NCBI GenBank assembly: GCA_961205875.1
Contig: OY540810.1
Location: forward strand, 35,030,001 to 35,094,000
DNA length: 64,000 nucleotides
Source of the DNA: Sialis fuliginosa
Lineage: Eukaryota; Arthropoda; Insecta; Megaloptera; Sialidae
Direction of reading: 5' to 3'
Shown here: positions 1 to 11,775 of the stretch, one piece after another
Layout: each line of letters opens with the position of its first letter
Numbering within the stretch: position 1 is the first letter of the stretch
Notes under the pieces: generated by a model
Told to the model about the DNA's origin: nothing
Database searches by the model: none
The model's input: only the letters and a program-made list of their open reading frames with translations
Translations under genes and position numbers: made by a program

Positions 1-1642
1 ATTCTTATTAAAATATAAAAATAAATTATTTTGTGTTATATTGGTACAAATGTTTTAATTTAATCGATATTTTTATTTGAAGTAATCACCATGAATTTTA
101 CAGCGTAAAAATAATATTTTTTCCTACCTGTTATCACGGATTTTCATTCTATAATTTTTCCACGTTCACCCTTTTATGGGAAAGTAAAATTTATTCATCA
201 TACGTTTTAAGTAGTATTAAGTAGAAAATAAAGTATGAATTATATTTAATGGAAGATTATATTTTTATATTCCTTTGTTGCGATTAATATATATAGATAT
301 TTATTAAATAAAAGGTTGAAAGGGGGGGTATTAGTTTTTATTAAGAATGTTAGTCATATTACTTATTCTAATAAAATATCCAAGGTAATGATTACAATAC
401 TTTAAAAAATATAATAAAAACGCAATTATTTTAAAAATTTGCTACAAAAAATGTCAACATATTTGTTGAAAGTAAAATGTTGTATGAAAAATACAGATTC
501 GTAATTTATACTGAAATTTTATCAGAAATTTAAAATAAAGTGAGTAAGAAAAAATGCGGAAAAGGGAAGTACAAGTTGACAATTTCTATTCAAAAAACGA
601 ATAAAAATAACAATTGTATTTTGTTTGTCACATAACATCTAAATGTAACAATATAAAATAAGGTACCTACTTCAAGTAGTTGTAGTGACTGAATCATAAC
701 GGAACTATCTTTTTAAAAATTTACAGGGCGGATATATCTAAAATATAAATTCATTAAATATGATTGACTAGCTTATTCTATAAACTATTCTGTTATTCAG
801 TTAAAAGAACACTTAATTTCATTTTTATTTATTAAAGTTTGTTAGTTAATTTTCTACTATGATTTACAAACTCTGTCTGTTCTGTAATTTAAACTATATG
901 TTTTGTACATGTATTCTTATTCTCAAATAAATATAAAATTTCAAAAAATACACGTAGTTAACTGAATATTTCAGAAATAAACCATTGATAATAATAAGTA
1001 TGATATATTGTTCTGTCTATTTTCTCAATTGGACTGTGGTGTTTGAAAATTTTCAATATTTCAAAATAGTTGTATAAATAACGAATGTTAATACAAGCTA
1101 AAATATTAACTTTAGAAACAAATATCATGCACAAAAATGTTTTGTGATGTTATATTCAGAAATATATGGCATCATTGGCAGGATTTTTACTTAATCTCCA
1201 AATTGTAATAAACAGCTGATCAATTTTTATTAAAAAACTTTTTAAAAGTTATGTTTAGATAAATATAAAAAAATACCAGCTTAATTCTTTATATTACGAA
1301 AACTACTTATATTTTTATAATTCGAAACTATTGGTAATAATAACAGCGTCGAGATGGAGACTCGAAAGTATCATCTCGTCGCGGATAAAAATTAAAAATT
1401 AAAATTCAGCTGGTTTCGTTTTTCCAGCCTCGTGTGAAGCCGTATCTTTTTTGACACTGAAAACGAATTTGATATTAAAAAAGCTCGCTGATTCCCAAAT
1501 TTAAAAAAAATATATCTATGTTGAGAGCCCCTACGTGCCGTAATAAATTTATTTTTCCAGATTTCATTAATTACTTTCGTAGATCGGATTTTTTTCTTCA
1601 ATTTCCTTTTATTGTATCGCCGTACATTTTTTAACGAGTTAT
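1..1642. other. AT-rich sequence, no gene seen
   Basis: Very AT-rich sequence with scattered A and T runs. A 69-codon ORF on the minus strand (1392-1601) has lysine- and asparagine-rich composition typical of chance AT sequence and resembles no family I know. A somewhat GC-richer patch at about 1345-1385 contains a short inverted motif (gagatggagactc...tcatctcgtcg) of unknown meaning. Confidence 0.5.
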
Positions 1643-1650
1643 GAAGAAAC

Positions 1651-2386
1651 TAGACTTGTGTAGTTCACGAACGAACTATGTAGTTCAAAAGAGCGCTCTC
1701 ACACGAGAACTAGAGGAATTAGTTCGTATGTGCTCCGCTCTTTCAGTTCAATAGTTCCCGATACACTTCAAATACACTGGTTCTAAAAATGAGATTGTAC
1801 GATTGTTATCTTTAATAATTTACGTTGCAATACTTTATTAAGTACCAATTTTAAATTTATTTTACTAAAGATATATTATATTGAATTTTTTTTAGTTCAC
1901 ATGAATGCAATATGTCTGTCAAAAGCACGTGATTTTTATATTATTTTATGACAATCAACAAAAAGTCATGTCACAGATTTTAATGAAATTTGAATTTATT
2001 ACTTAAATTACTATACAATTAATAATGTATCTTTAATTTTTTTTCAAAATTTTCATATACATATATCGAGGATTCGATTTTAAAAAAAGAAGATTATTGC
2101 AAATATATAAATTTGAAAATATCGATCTTGTCTATAAATTAATAACGAATTCAAAATTGCAGCAGCTTGCATTTCTATAGTTTGATGAAAAAAATACTAG
2201 TACAAAATTACTAATCAAACAATTTAATTATACATTAAATATCCAACAATCCAATATGTCTAAATCAATAAATTGGCATCGCATAGTCCGAAAAAAATTC
2301 TATGAACTAAAAGAACGAACTAGTTCATTAAAGACCAATGAACTATAGGGAGCGCTCTCTGTCATGAACTAAAATGCCCAACTCTA
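1651..2386. mobile_element. non-autonomous hAT-like DNA transposon (MITE) with 8-bp target duplication
   Basis: The element is 736 bp long. Its left end reads TAGACTTGTGTAGTTCACGA; the reverse complement of its right end reads TAGAGTTGGGCATTTTAGTT, so the termini are imperfect inverted repeats. Both ends carry an AGAGCGCTC palindrome about 35 bp in from the tip and many AGTTC/GAACT motifs, which look like subterminal transposase-binding arrays. The 8 bases GAAGAAAC occur immediately before (1643-1650) and immediately after (2387-2394) the element. An exact 8-bp target duplication with TIRs of the T/CAGAGTTGGGC kind is characteristic of hAT elements. The interior is AT-rich with no transposase reading frame, so it must have been moved in trans. 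Boundaries are seen directly; assignment to hAT is inference from family hallmarks. Confidence 0.8.
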
Positions 2387-2394
2387 GAAGAAAC

Positions 2395-5300
2395 GTGAAC
2401 GATGAAAATTTTCAAGTTGAAAATCTGATACACAAGTCATATAAAATTTAACACAACCAGTGGACTCTCAAAATTCACAAACCTAAATTTTTATTATTTT
2501 TTATCTTATCTTATTTTTTGTGTTAGTGAGTTTTTTATTGTCCAATTCGTAAAGTTAAAAATATATAGGTTAAGACTACAAGACTTTCTTTGTTAACCTA
2601 TGTTATTCAATTTAAGTTTAAGTAGAATCTATGTCATCTTTACAGACAAAAAATGTTCTTTGAAATTCGTCCCTGTATACCGAGATATTCGTTACAGTGT
2701 ATATATATATATGTATATAAGGCGGCATCAGTGTCTGTACGTGGGAAAATTTACATAAAATATCTAAGAATAAATTATTTCGGAATGCGTAAGCGCAACA
2801 CGGCGACAAACCCAGGTTTGTAATCGTACGCGGGAAATAAAAAAAAGAAATTCAGAGAAAGAAAACTGCAAATAGAATATTTGATTTGTTTTACAATATA
2901 CATATTTAATAACGATAACACCGTGGAAATGAACACCGTGTAGCAAATGTCGCGGATGCGCTCGGTCTGGTGTAAATTAAAAAAATATTGAAACTTTGTG
3001 ATCGATTTCTGGTTTTGTTTGTTATTGTTGCTGCTAGCATGAACACGTTTGATAAGTTTGTTGTTTTTGTGTTATGAAATTGTAGCTATTGTTTGTTTTT
3101 AAAAATAGATTTGAATGCGCTGTAGATACAAATAATTAGTGAAATTTTTAGTTTTAAAATGTCAAAGAAAGAAGAACAAACGTATTAATTTATATATTTT
3201 TTTACATTTTCCAGTATGCAAGATTTTTTTTTAACTTTTAAAATTTTTAAAAATTAAATCTACTATCGGTAGATAATAAATACACAATTCATATTCAAAT
3301 GGAACATAGTAATTTTTCATGGAAAAATCATGAAATATTTAAAAAGGTTCCTGTACTGCAGTAATGTTTTCGTTATAGTCTGTCGAACCAAAATTTTTAA
3401 TTTCGAAAAAATATGCATCTTATGATATTTTGAAGATAAAATAATTATTTTCACCAAAAATTATGTTCTTTTATGGTTCATAAAAAATGTATTAAATAAA
3501 ACATAAAAAATGGCTCGACAGATTATAGAGAATGTATTTTGCAAGATTTCAAAAAAAGCATTTAAAAATATTGAAAACTTTTTAAATAGTCATACTTACT
3601 ATACTATACATAGATAAATAGTCATACTTCTAGTACAAACTTTATTTTTATATATATTTTAAATTTTTAAATAAAACTATTTAGAGTGAAATATTTTCCC
3701 ACTCAATATATTGGATATATTGTTGACCAGCATGCTTGTATTTTTCATATAGATTCAATATATTCTTTTGTCCAATAACATTCTTTTCTTGTGGCGATAT
3801 ATCTACTTTATTTCCATTTTAATAACTTGATCCTTGTTATTATGTCAGTTGCGAGGGCTGGTGTTCGAATCCATTCCAGCTCTCTATCCCTTCTCTCGAT
3901 TCCTATCACATATCGTTCCATATTTCTTTAGAAGTCCGTTTCCGTACACAAACATTTAAACATTACCCGGTTCTAAGAATTAGAGTCACGTTGATTTTTT
4001 CATTGTTGTTAAATCGTGTTTGAAATTTAAGAGTAAAACAAATCTAATATTTTTTCCTGTCATTAGAAAGTTCATTTATTAACTTAAAAATAAAATTTTA
4101 CTGTTATATTACTTCTATGTTCCGAAGGAAATGGAAGTATTGTAATAGTGTCGAAAAATGGTGTCCGAGATAATGTCAGATTCTGATTGTACTATCTTCA
4201 AAACGTATAGAAAAGTTATATTCCTGTAAAAATGCACCGATTTAAATTATTTTTGGAGAAAATGTTTGTCTCAATGAGTACTCCAGACCTATTGATTTTA
4301 GTGCTAATTGGATTAGGGGTTTTGGAAATATTCGAAATTTTGTAACTATTATCGTCTAAAACGTGAACTTTGCGGGTATTATCTTACTAATTCTGATAAG
4401 ACTTGGTAAATTTGTTGTTCAATTGAGTGTAATAGATATTTATTGTTTGTACGTGCCTAAACAGCTATTGATGAGGTGAAAACCACCCTCAAAATTTGAA
4501 TTTTAAATACTAATTAATACGTCTCTAATTCATGTTGCCTTGGAAACAAATGCAACTAAATTCAAATTGTCCGATTAGTTATTCTATTGTATTATTTTTA
4601 TTTCTGACAAATCACATTGAAATTTTTCATATATTAAAAATTATTTAAAAAGATATTAAAGAACATGGAAGTCATGTATGGTTCTCCATACCGATATTTT
4701 ATTGGGATATGCTGTCTTCGTGCTGTTGACGGAATATTCATGTTTATGTGATTTATGAAAAGTGGGCTAAAAATACCATTGATTTAGTTTAGAATTAAAA
4801 TTAAAAATATTGAAATATTTGATTTGTTTAAAAGTCAAACCAAGTTCATTTATCAAAACTACTGTAACTTACGTATATAGATGACATATATGTATTATTA
4901 CGTAAATATATTTCTACATATATTTTAAACTATCTACATACGTATTTTATAAAACATGAAAAGGGTGGGTTATCATTTTTTTAGTATTTCTCTATTAACT
5001 TTATTGGTATTTCAGTCATTGTTTGCACATAACAACTTATCAAAAATCGATTCCATTTTTAATTAATATGTAGACGTATAAATTATAACTGAACAAATTA
5101 TTCACCTCGGTTTATTTCCCTACATATGTATGTATAAAATATTTCAAGTTACTATATATAATTTACAATCTTCTTATACGAGTATAGTTTGAAGAAAAAA
5201 CTATAAACTAAAACTTATAAATTAAATTAATTACCTACTATCTATCAACAACACGATTTTCTTCCCACTTTCTTCAAGATGCTTTTAAAGTCGATAAGCT

Positions 5301-5737
5301 CAAAACCTCAGGTGGTTTAAAACTTGTAATATATCTTCACTCGTTAATTTTCTTAAGAAATCTTTAGAAGTTGATCTTGAAAAAATCTGTTTTTTATTTT
5401 AGTATAGAAAAACATTCATAAACTATAACATGTATTTATATATGTTATTTATTAATATAAATATAACGAGTTTTCGTTATGGTGTTTGTCAAAAATGTCA
5501 CGTCAAGCACATTTATCTTAACATTTGATTTATATTATTTTTATATTTTTATTAAAATGTTTTCCAAGAAATACAAGCAGATTTTATTTTCATGACATAT
5601 TAATACGACAGAATGCATTAATAATTCTTTTTGTTATTTGGAAATTTTGCACAAATCTAAAAGAACAACATGGAAAGGTTAGAAGTAACTTCGATAAAAA
5701 TAAAATTGTAGATTCAAATTAAAAAATTTGCAATGAG
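2395..5737. other. AT-rich sequence with a TA microsatellite, no gene seen
   Basis: No ORF over 65 codons and no clear repeat boundary. A short (TA)n tract lies at about 2698-2720. A palindromic-looking B-box-like string at 3868-3880 was examined and rejected as a tRNA. The part at 4120-4460 has slightly higher complexity but I recognise nothing in it. The 65-codon ORF at 5525-5722 is judged chance. Confidence 0.45.
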
Positions 5738-6170
5738 AGCCACGGGACTTTCTTATACGTAATCCTAACGTGATTCTTATTTTAATAGAACATATTTCTG
5801 ACAAACTAATTAAAGATAGATATATAGATCTTCTCTGTTATGAACAATTTGAATTATAATTAATTTTTTTTAAATGAATAGAACATAACTGTTTCAAAGT
5901 AATTCGAAAAATTCAAAAATCGACGTCTGTATCTGGTTGAAAGATCGTTTTAAAAAATATGAGGTTTTCTTCTCAAACAAAAATTTATCCAAAGTATAAA
6001 ATTTCACCCTTCTACGATTTGTCGTATTTGAGTTACAGCGCTTACAGACAGATAGACCAACAAACCGGTACACAGACATCATGGCGAAAATAGTCAGAAT
6101 GTGTTCAGGGAAGGTCAAAATGTATAATTCCATCAAAATCCGGATTTCGAAAAAAATCGGCTTAACAATA
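5738..6170 (+). repeat. dispersed repeat family R1, copy 1
   Basis: This block is collinear with 50832-51350 over its whole length and with the reverse complement of 40795-41000 over part of it. Shared landmarks in order are a start with CCA(C/T)GGGACTTTCT, the string TTTCAAAGTAATTCGAAAAA, a stretch containing GTTACAGCGCTTACAGACAG, then CAGACATCATGG(C/T)GAAAA and an end near AAATCGGCTTAACAATACTTAC. The apparent minus-strand ORF at 5894-6136 is interrupted and its frame is not kept between copies, so the repeat is probably non-coding, perhaps the 3' region of a retroelement or a MITE. Class unknown. Confidence 0.75.
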
Positions 6171-7083
6171 CTTACTTATATAATTCTATATATACATATA
6201 TATTTCATATACATATGTACATGAGTATAAGAAAGTAAAAAACATTTTGTACATAATATATATATAATTGTGTTTTGGTTTTATGACTATATATATAATT
6301 TACAAATACTATACAATATACATTATATATATAGGTAGATATAACAATATTCAAATTTTCCATTTCTTAACTTCATGAATTGTTTTCATTATTGCTTCCC
6401 TAATTTCAATTTTCATTTGTTCTTCGCGCTCTTTGATTCTGACGTTCTGTGCTTTCCAACATTACAAATAAAACAATAAGTTGTTTAAAATTTAATCATG
6501 GTTATATTGGCAAATATCTTTCTCAAATCGGTTTCCGCTCAATGGTATGCACGATAATTGATAATAATTGGGTCTGTGCAGTATTGACGATCATATATTA
6601 AACATCTTATTAAATTTTAAACTGAAGTATAAAATGGAATAAAAATAATTTAACATAGTTATGTTGTGTGTATTTTGTATTAAAAATGTAGTTTTTATAT
6701 GGCGTTACCTATATCTACTATATATAGTGAAGTGCCCTGATTCACAATCATTTTTTTGACCATTTCCACTCCAATTTGGTATATAAATTCCTTGAGGGTA
6801 AAAAATAACAACTAGTTACATATAAAATAATAAGAATTAATTATACATCAAACATTATTTATTTAAACACATTTTTTTCTGTAGTGATTTATGACAAGTT
6901 ATGTTCCAAATAATTTCTTTAACGAAGATTTTAATTATTACAAAATGTAACACATAATTTTTTTTTAATTATCAGCTTAAATTGGATACCTAACACGCTG
7001 GAATTGGATAAATTTTTTTTAGTTACTTCCTATTTCAGTACGGAATACTAAAAACATAAACATAAACATATTTATTTTATCTA
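6171..7083. other. AT-rich sequence, no gene seen
   Basis: TA-rich microsatellite-like sequence at 6180-6340, then single-copy AT-rich sequence with no recognisable gene or repeat. Confidence 0.45.
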
Positions 7084-7846
7084 CTAGCACATTGGACCCG
7101 GTGTTACCCGAAGATATTAATTTAATTAAACATAAAGTAATCATGCCCCCCCCTCCACCCACCTACCCCCACCATGCCCACATCACACGCTTCACCGCAA
7201 ATTGTTTTTTTTTCGTCTACATGAAATTTACAGAAAATATCCCAAAATTATACATCTAATCCTAACCTATCTATTGTATGAAAACTGGGATAAAATCCGT
7301 TCAATAGTTATTGAGAAAAACGTGTAAAATTATATTTTTAAACTTCCAGGAAACACCAGGTGCTGTTTTAGAATTTGTAAGAAAATCAAAAATAAATAAA
7401 TAGATAGGTTAGCAACAATCATAATAATTAATTTCGATATTTTACCATTCTTGGAAGTGAAACGTTTCTTTATATTTCAATTTTCAATCAATATATTTCA
7501 TAATATTTAATTGTTAACTAATGTGTCAAAAATTATCCAATTTTTCGACAAAATATTTGAAGGAGACGCGGTCATAGTGACCTAAATTAAATTAAATATT
7601 GAAGCCCTAAATTATAGAATTCTATTCCACGGTTACTCTGATTTTATACAAATGAGAGTTGTATGTTATGATATCATGGAAACATTTTTAGTCTTTTGAT
7701 ACTAAATCATAGGTTTTCATAAAATATTAATAGCAACGAACATGCACAGAAAAATTATCTAACTATTGATAAAAACCATACTGAAATCGGTTCAGTAATT
7801 CCCGAGTCTATAAACCACATACAAACGAATATACCTATATGTTCAA
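7084..7846 (-). mobile_element. Helitron-like non-autonomous element, minus strand
   Basis: Read on the minus strand, the right end is GGGTAACACCGGGTCCAATG followed by TGCTAG|T, i.e. a short GC-rich stem region followed by CTAG, the terminal signature of Helitrons (CTRR, inserted before T). The opposite end (plus 7760-7846) reads on the minus strand as ATTCGTTTGTATG...GGGAATTACTGAACCGATTTC, the same 5' block found at 13246 and 24511. There are no terminal inverted repeats and no Rep/helicase ORF, so it is a non-autonomous copy. The interior includes a C-rich stretch (7145-7180). The exact 5' base is not certain. Confidence 0.65.
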
Positions 7847-8521
7847 ATACAGAAAATCTGAATAAATTATATATGGCAGATCTGTGTGTAGTTTCTAAAA
7901 ACAACCTTTGAATATTTTAAAACCCCACAAAAAATTTAACTTCAATATATAAAAAAATGTTCTTCTTCATTCTCACTCATTATTTCATGAAGAAAACAAA
8001 AAGTGAAGTGAAGAAACTTTACAAAACCGACACGACGCTCGATTTATTATGTTCTGGATCATCAGCATGGCATAACAACGTCGTGCCAACCTACGTAAAA
8101 TAAATTAACCCATTTTCTTATTAAAACAGCATTTGTTTTGTGAACAATGGGAACCGTGTTACTTTCATATTCGAAAACAAACAGAGCAGTCGTTTCAATT
8201 AGCTATGTATAAGACTCGTGGCTTTACCTATGACTCATTTTGTTCAAATCCTTTGTATAATCAGAACCGAGGGATTTCATGATGGTAGAAACGCGTCACA
8301 CTTTCAGAATACCACTAGCACCTTCAGAACGGCTGCATCAATGGTATTACTTAATATTTAATTTCATACTCCAGAGATATAATATCACTATTCTACTATT
8401 TTAAATAAAATCCTAGATAGATCTTTTGAAAGAGGATCAGTTTCGGTCGACATATTTGCTACTTAATTTAAAAATATCTAATAATACTATAAATAGTAAC
8501 TATAGCTTATTTCAACTTATT
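7847..8521. other. single-copy AT-rich sequence, no gene seen
   Basis: Moderate complexity between 8000 and 8340 (about 35-40% GC, e.g. around 8030-8100 and 8270-8340) without an ORF, splice pattern or repeat that I can recognise. Confidence 0.4.
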
Positions 8522-9897
8522 GTAAAAAAATATCTGCCTAAATGCACAGTACTTCCTCGTGCTAAATTCACCAAAGATAGTTCATTATTGAACAATTTAA
8601 ATAAAAACCAATAAAGTGTTCACATTAATTGTCTAGGATTGGCGAACCATTTAATTTTTATACAATTTTACTAAAAAATATTAGTTCGAAATTTTTCTTA
8701 AGACGCACCTGATCATCTTTACGAATATATATTATTTTTTTTTAACAATTTCAATCTAAATCTTAATTTATGTAATCGTCAAAATGATATTTAAAACGTC
8801 AAAATAACATTTAATATGTCAAAGTAAATGACAATTAAAAAAAAGATTTTTTAAAGCAAATTGAGATCAATCATTGGAAGGAGCTATTTTACAACAAAAA
8901 AGACCCTATACACTTATATTTTTATTTATAATATAATATGTATATGTTATATTATATAATATATTTTATTACTTATAATATTTTTAAATAAATATTTTGG
9001 GATGTCACCCCTCCGCTTAACACACGATTTTGATGCTTTTGAAAAGGGACCATCCTTAAGCCAGACCCAACCATCCAACCAAGTTTCTTTAATATCGGTT
9101 CAATGGTTCATGAGTTATGCGTGTGACAAGGATTCGGGGGACAGACACACACACACAAACAGATAGACACGGAACAAAAAGTGTTTGTGTGGACTTAAAA
9201 CGGAAAGATCAATTTAAAATTTTGAAATCAAAAAGAACATTTTTTTTGTCTCATTCTAAAACGATCACAAAGCTTCTCGTATCTTCGAGAATTATTATTA
9301 ACAAATCAAACCGATTTTGCTTCCTCGCAATATCGAAGATACGAGAAGCTTTGTGATCGTTTTAGATTGAGACAAAAAAAATGTTCTCCGATTTCAAAAT
9401 TTTAAATTTATTTTTCCGTTTCACGTCAAGACAAACAATTTTCGCTCCATGTCTGTCTGTCCGTGCATCCGTCTATCCCCTGAATTCTTGTCACACGCAT
9501 AACTCATGAACCACTGAACCGATATTGTTGAAACTTGGTCGGATGGTTGGGTCTGGCTTGAGGACGGTCCCATTTCAAAATCATCAAAATCGTGTGTAAG
9601 GCGGAGGGGTGACATCTCAAAATATTTATTTTTTCAAGATATCTCAAGAACGACACATGCTACGTGAAAATTTTATAGAGTATTTTTTGTAGAGCATTAA
9701 ATTTTCTATAATAAATATAAGTAAAATTTCAAACTAATATTTTTTAGTAAAATTATATAAAAATTAAATAGTTAACCAATTCCAGGCAATTTATCTAAAC
9801 ACTATCGGTTTTTATTTGAATTGTTCAATAATTAACTACCTTTGGTGAATTTAGCACGAGGCAGCACTGTGCATTTACTTGGCAGATATTTTTTTTA
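8522..9897. mobile_element. foldback element of family F1 (long inverted repeat)
   Basis: Two arms are inverted copies of each other: 8522 to about 9285 and about 9340 to 9897. They start and end with TATCTGCC...GGCAGATA, share GCACAGTACTTCCTCGTGCT (right arm inverted) and the block CGATTTTGAT...AGCCAGACCCAACCATCC..., and meet at a centre where GATCACAAAGCTTCTCGTAT faces its reverse complement. The right arm lacks roughly 200 bp present in the left arm (8700-8900), so it is an asymmetric palindrome. Single-arm relatives occur at 58811-59152 and 60985-61665. ORFs inside (9117-9356 plus, 9421-9615 minus) are mirror images of the same arm and not genes. Confidence 0.85.
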
Positions 9898-11175
9898 TTG
9901 GAAAGAAAGTTTATAAGCTGGTTAAGTATCGTATAAATTCAACTAGATTTACAATCTTCACTTTATTAAAATACGAACAACTATTAATAGTAGTATGTAC
10001 ATAAATTTGCTGTAGATGCCGCCACTGGTTCACACTTATACCCATATAACTTGTATGAAAGTTTGAGGTATGCATTACCGACCGCCTTTGAGCTACGTAG
10101 GATTTTATAGTTGCATATGAGCTTCCTTTTACACTCAACTGCCGTATATATAGTTTTAGGATGTTTTGCAGTATTAAGTACGTATATTGTGTCAATTCAA
10201 GTAAAATGAACAAAATTTGCAATTCATGTATGATTTTAAAACTTTGTTTTGTAGACAATTTATGTAAATATATTTCAGAACTTTTGTTCGATAAGTAGTG
10301 TAATGTGAATGTCAAATTATTATTGAAGAAGAATTTCACACCACAAAGCTTCTCACATTTTACCTATATGGATAGACTTTGATAAAGTGAGATATAAAAG
10401 TATTTATTCCTTTGATATTATTCATGTTTCACATTTAAATTGATTCTTTTAGAATAATTCATGAATAAATATATATTCCGGTTATATTCGTATATTACAT
10501 TTTCTATTTTTTATCTTTTAACTATGGACGTTATAGAACGTTGCACGTTTCTTATTTGTGAGAAACCATTCTTCCCGACCCTCACCTCTGAAATTAACAA
10601 TACCTTTAGTTTAAAGTTAAAAGGAGGCCATGTTGTGACACGTGTAATTGATGAATAATATCAATATAAATTTAAATATCTATCCATGGCAGTGTTTTAA
10701 TTTTTGATGATAAAAAGCTTCGTTTTGTCACCTGAGCCAAACCAAACTACAAATAAAATCATCTTATGCCTGTGTGAGCTGCAAAAAAGCGATCTACCAT
10801 CAATGCCACAACTGCTGTCATTAAATTTTACTAAAATGACTCAATGTCAAAAATATTATTTTGAGTTCCTACCTATTTCTTATTTTTTTATTCGGAATAC
10901 CTAAGATTTAAAAAATATATTAAAAAAGACCTATATGTATTTTTTATTAACTTAAAAGATCTTTTAGATATGTTAATAATTTTAATAGCAAAATTTTGAT
11001 TTATTTTTTGATTTAATTAGTTTATTAAATACATACACATTATAAAAATATAAAGCGGTCTGTGAGATAACATACCCAAGATTCAAACCCAAAGTAAAAG
11101 GTTTAATACAAACTTTTTATTTTCATAATTGTCTAACGTTCGGAAACGAAGTCGAAACACACATTAAGTAACATC
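9898..11175. other. AT-rich sequence, no convincing gene
   Basis: The longest ORF here is 142 codons on the minus strand (9911-10339, MKFFFNNNLTFTLHY...). It is the longest in the window but is rich in L, I, S, Y and N, overlaps no recognisable domain and has the base composition of its surroundings. Two shorter plus ORFs (10461-10658, 10704-10904) are likewise unrecognised. The region 10545-10660 is slightly GC-richer. I regard the whole stretch as non-coding, with low certainty. Confidence 0.4.
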
Positions 11176-11641
11176 CCGGGAAAAAATTTCAGATCTGAAG
11201 TGATCTCGGTTGATCTTCATTTTGGAACAAATCAGATCTTTGTAGATAAATAAACTTTTGTCTAACTTAAATAACAAATTAATACACATATACTATATAG
11301 AAACCTTAAAAAAAAAATTGTACAGAAACGTATTGAATGATATTTGAGGCCCGTGTATTAAATTAATAAATAAATTCACAACTCACCCCCTGTCACAGAT
11401 GAAGGGTTGTAATTTGTCTCATTCGATCCAGCGGGAAAAATACTTCGTGATACTAGGGGTGTGGGGGGCAAAACAACCCTCTATTTAGTACGGGATTCGA
11501 GATATTTACGATTTTCTATAATGAATACCATAAGTAGCGAAACAGAGAAAAATTCACCTAGTATTTTTTATTTACAAAGATCTGATTTGTTCCAAAATGA
11601 AGATCAACCGAGATCACTTCAGATCTGAAATTTTTTCCCGG
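11176..11641. mobile_element. GATC-rich inverted-repeat MITE, family G1, full copy
   Basis: Terminal inverted repeats of about 73 bp (11176-11248 and 11569-11641) begin CCGGGAAAAAATTTCAGATC and match almost perfectly, including repeated AGATC/TGATC words. The 320-bp interior is unique and contains no ORF. Shorter relatives with the same CCCGGG tip and GATCTGCATTTTGAG-type blocks occur at 46307-46446 and 58515-58667. The element class is unknown; TA flanks at the 46.3-kb copy would fit a Tc1/mariner-type mobiliser. Confidence 0.8.
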
Positions 11642-11775
11642 AATTGTTTTGCTGTAGTTAAGATGCAATTTTAAGTTTTTTAAAAACCATAATTTCTCCG
11701 TTTTCTAATAAAACTTGCTTATGAATTACGGTTGAAATTTTTTTAAATTCATTTGTATACAGTGCGTTCACGATG

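Noticed and set aside
3860..3890. B-box-like string GTGTTCGAATCCATTCC suggesting a tRNA or tRNA-derived SINE
   Set aside because: The flanking bases do not pair into a T-arm (second and third stem pairs fail), and no A box, anticodon arm or acceptor stem could be built upstream.
9117..9615. ORFs with peptides such as MRVTRIRGTDTHTQTDRHGT and MSPLRLTHDFDDFEMGPSSS
   Set aside because: Both are readings of the foldback F1 arm; the first recurs at 61514 because the repeat does, and frames are not maintained across copies.
8522..9897. CRISPR-like or satellite array
   Set aside because: The repeats are long inverted arms, not short direct repeats with regular spacers; no array of that type was found anywhere in the window.
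9911..10339. 142-codon minus-strand ORF, the longest in the window
   Set aside because: Amino-acid content follows AT base composition, with no recognisable domain, no sign of conserved neighbours and no shift in codon use from the surroundings.
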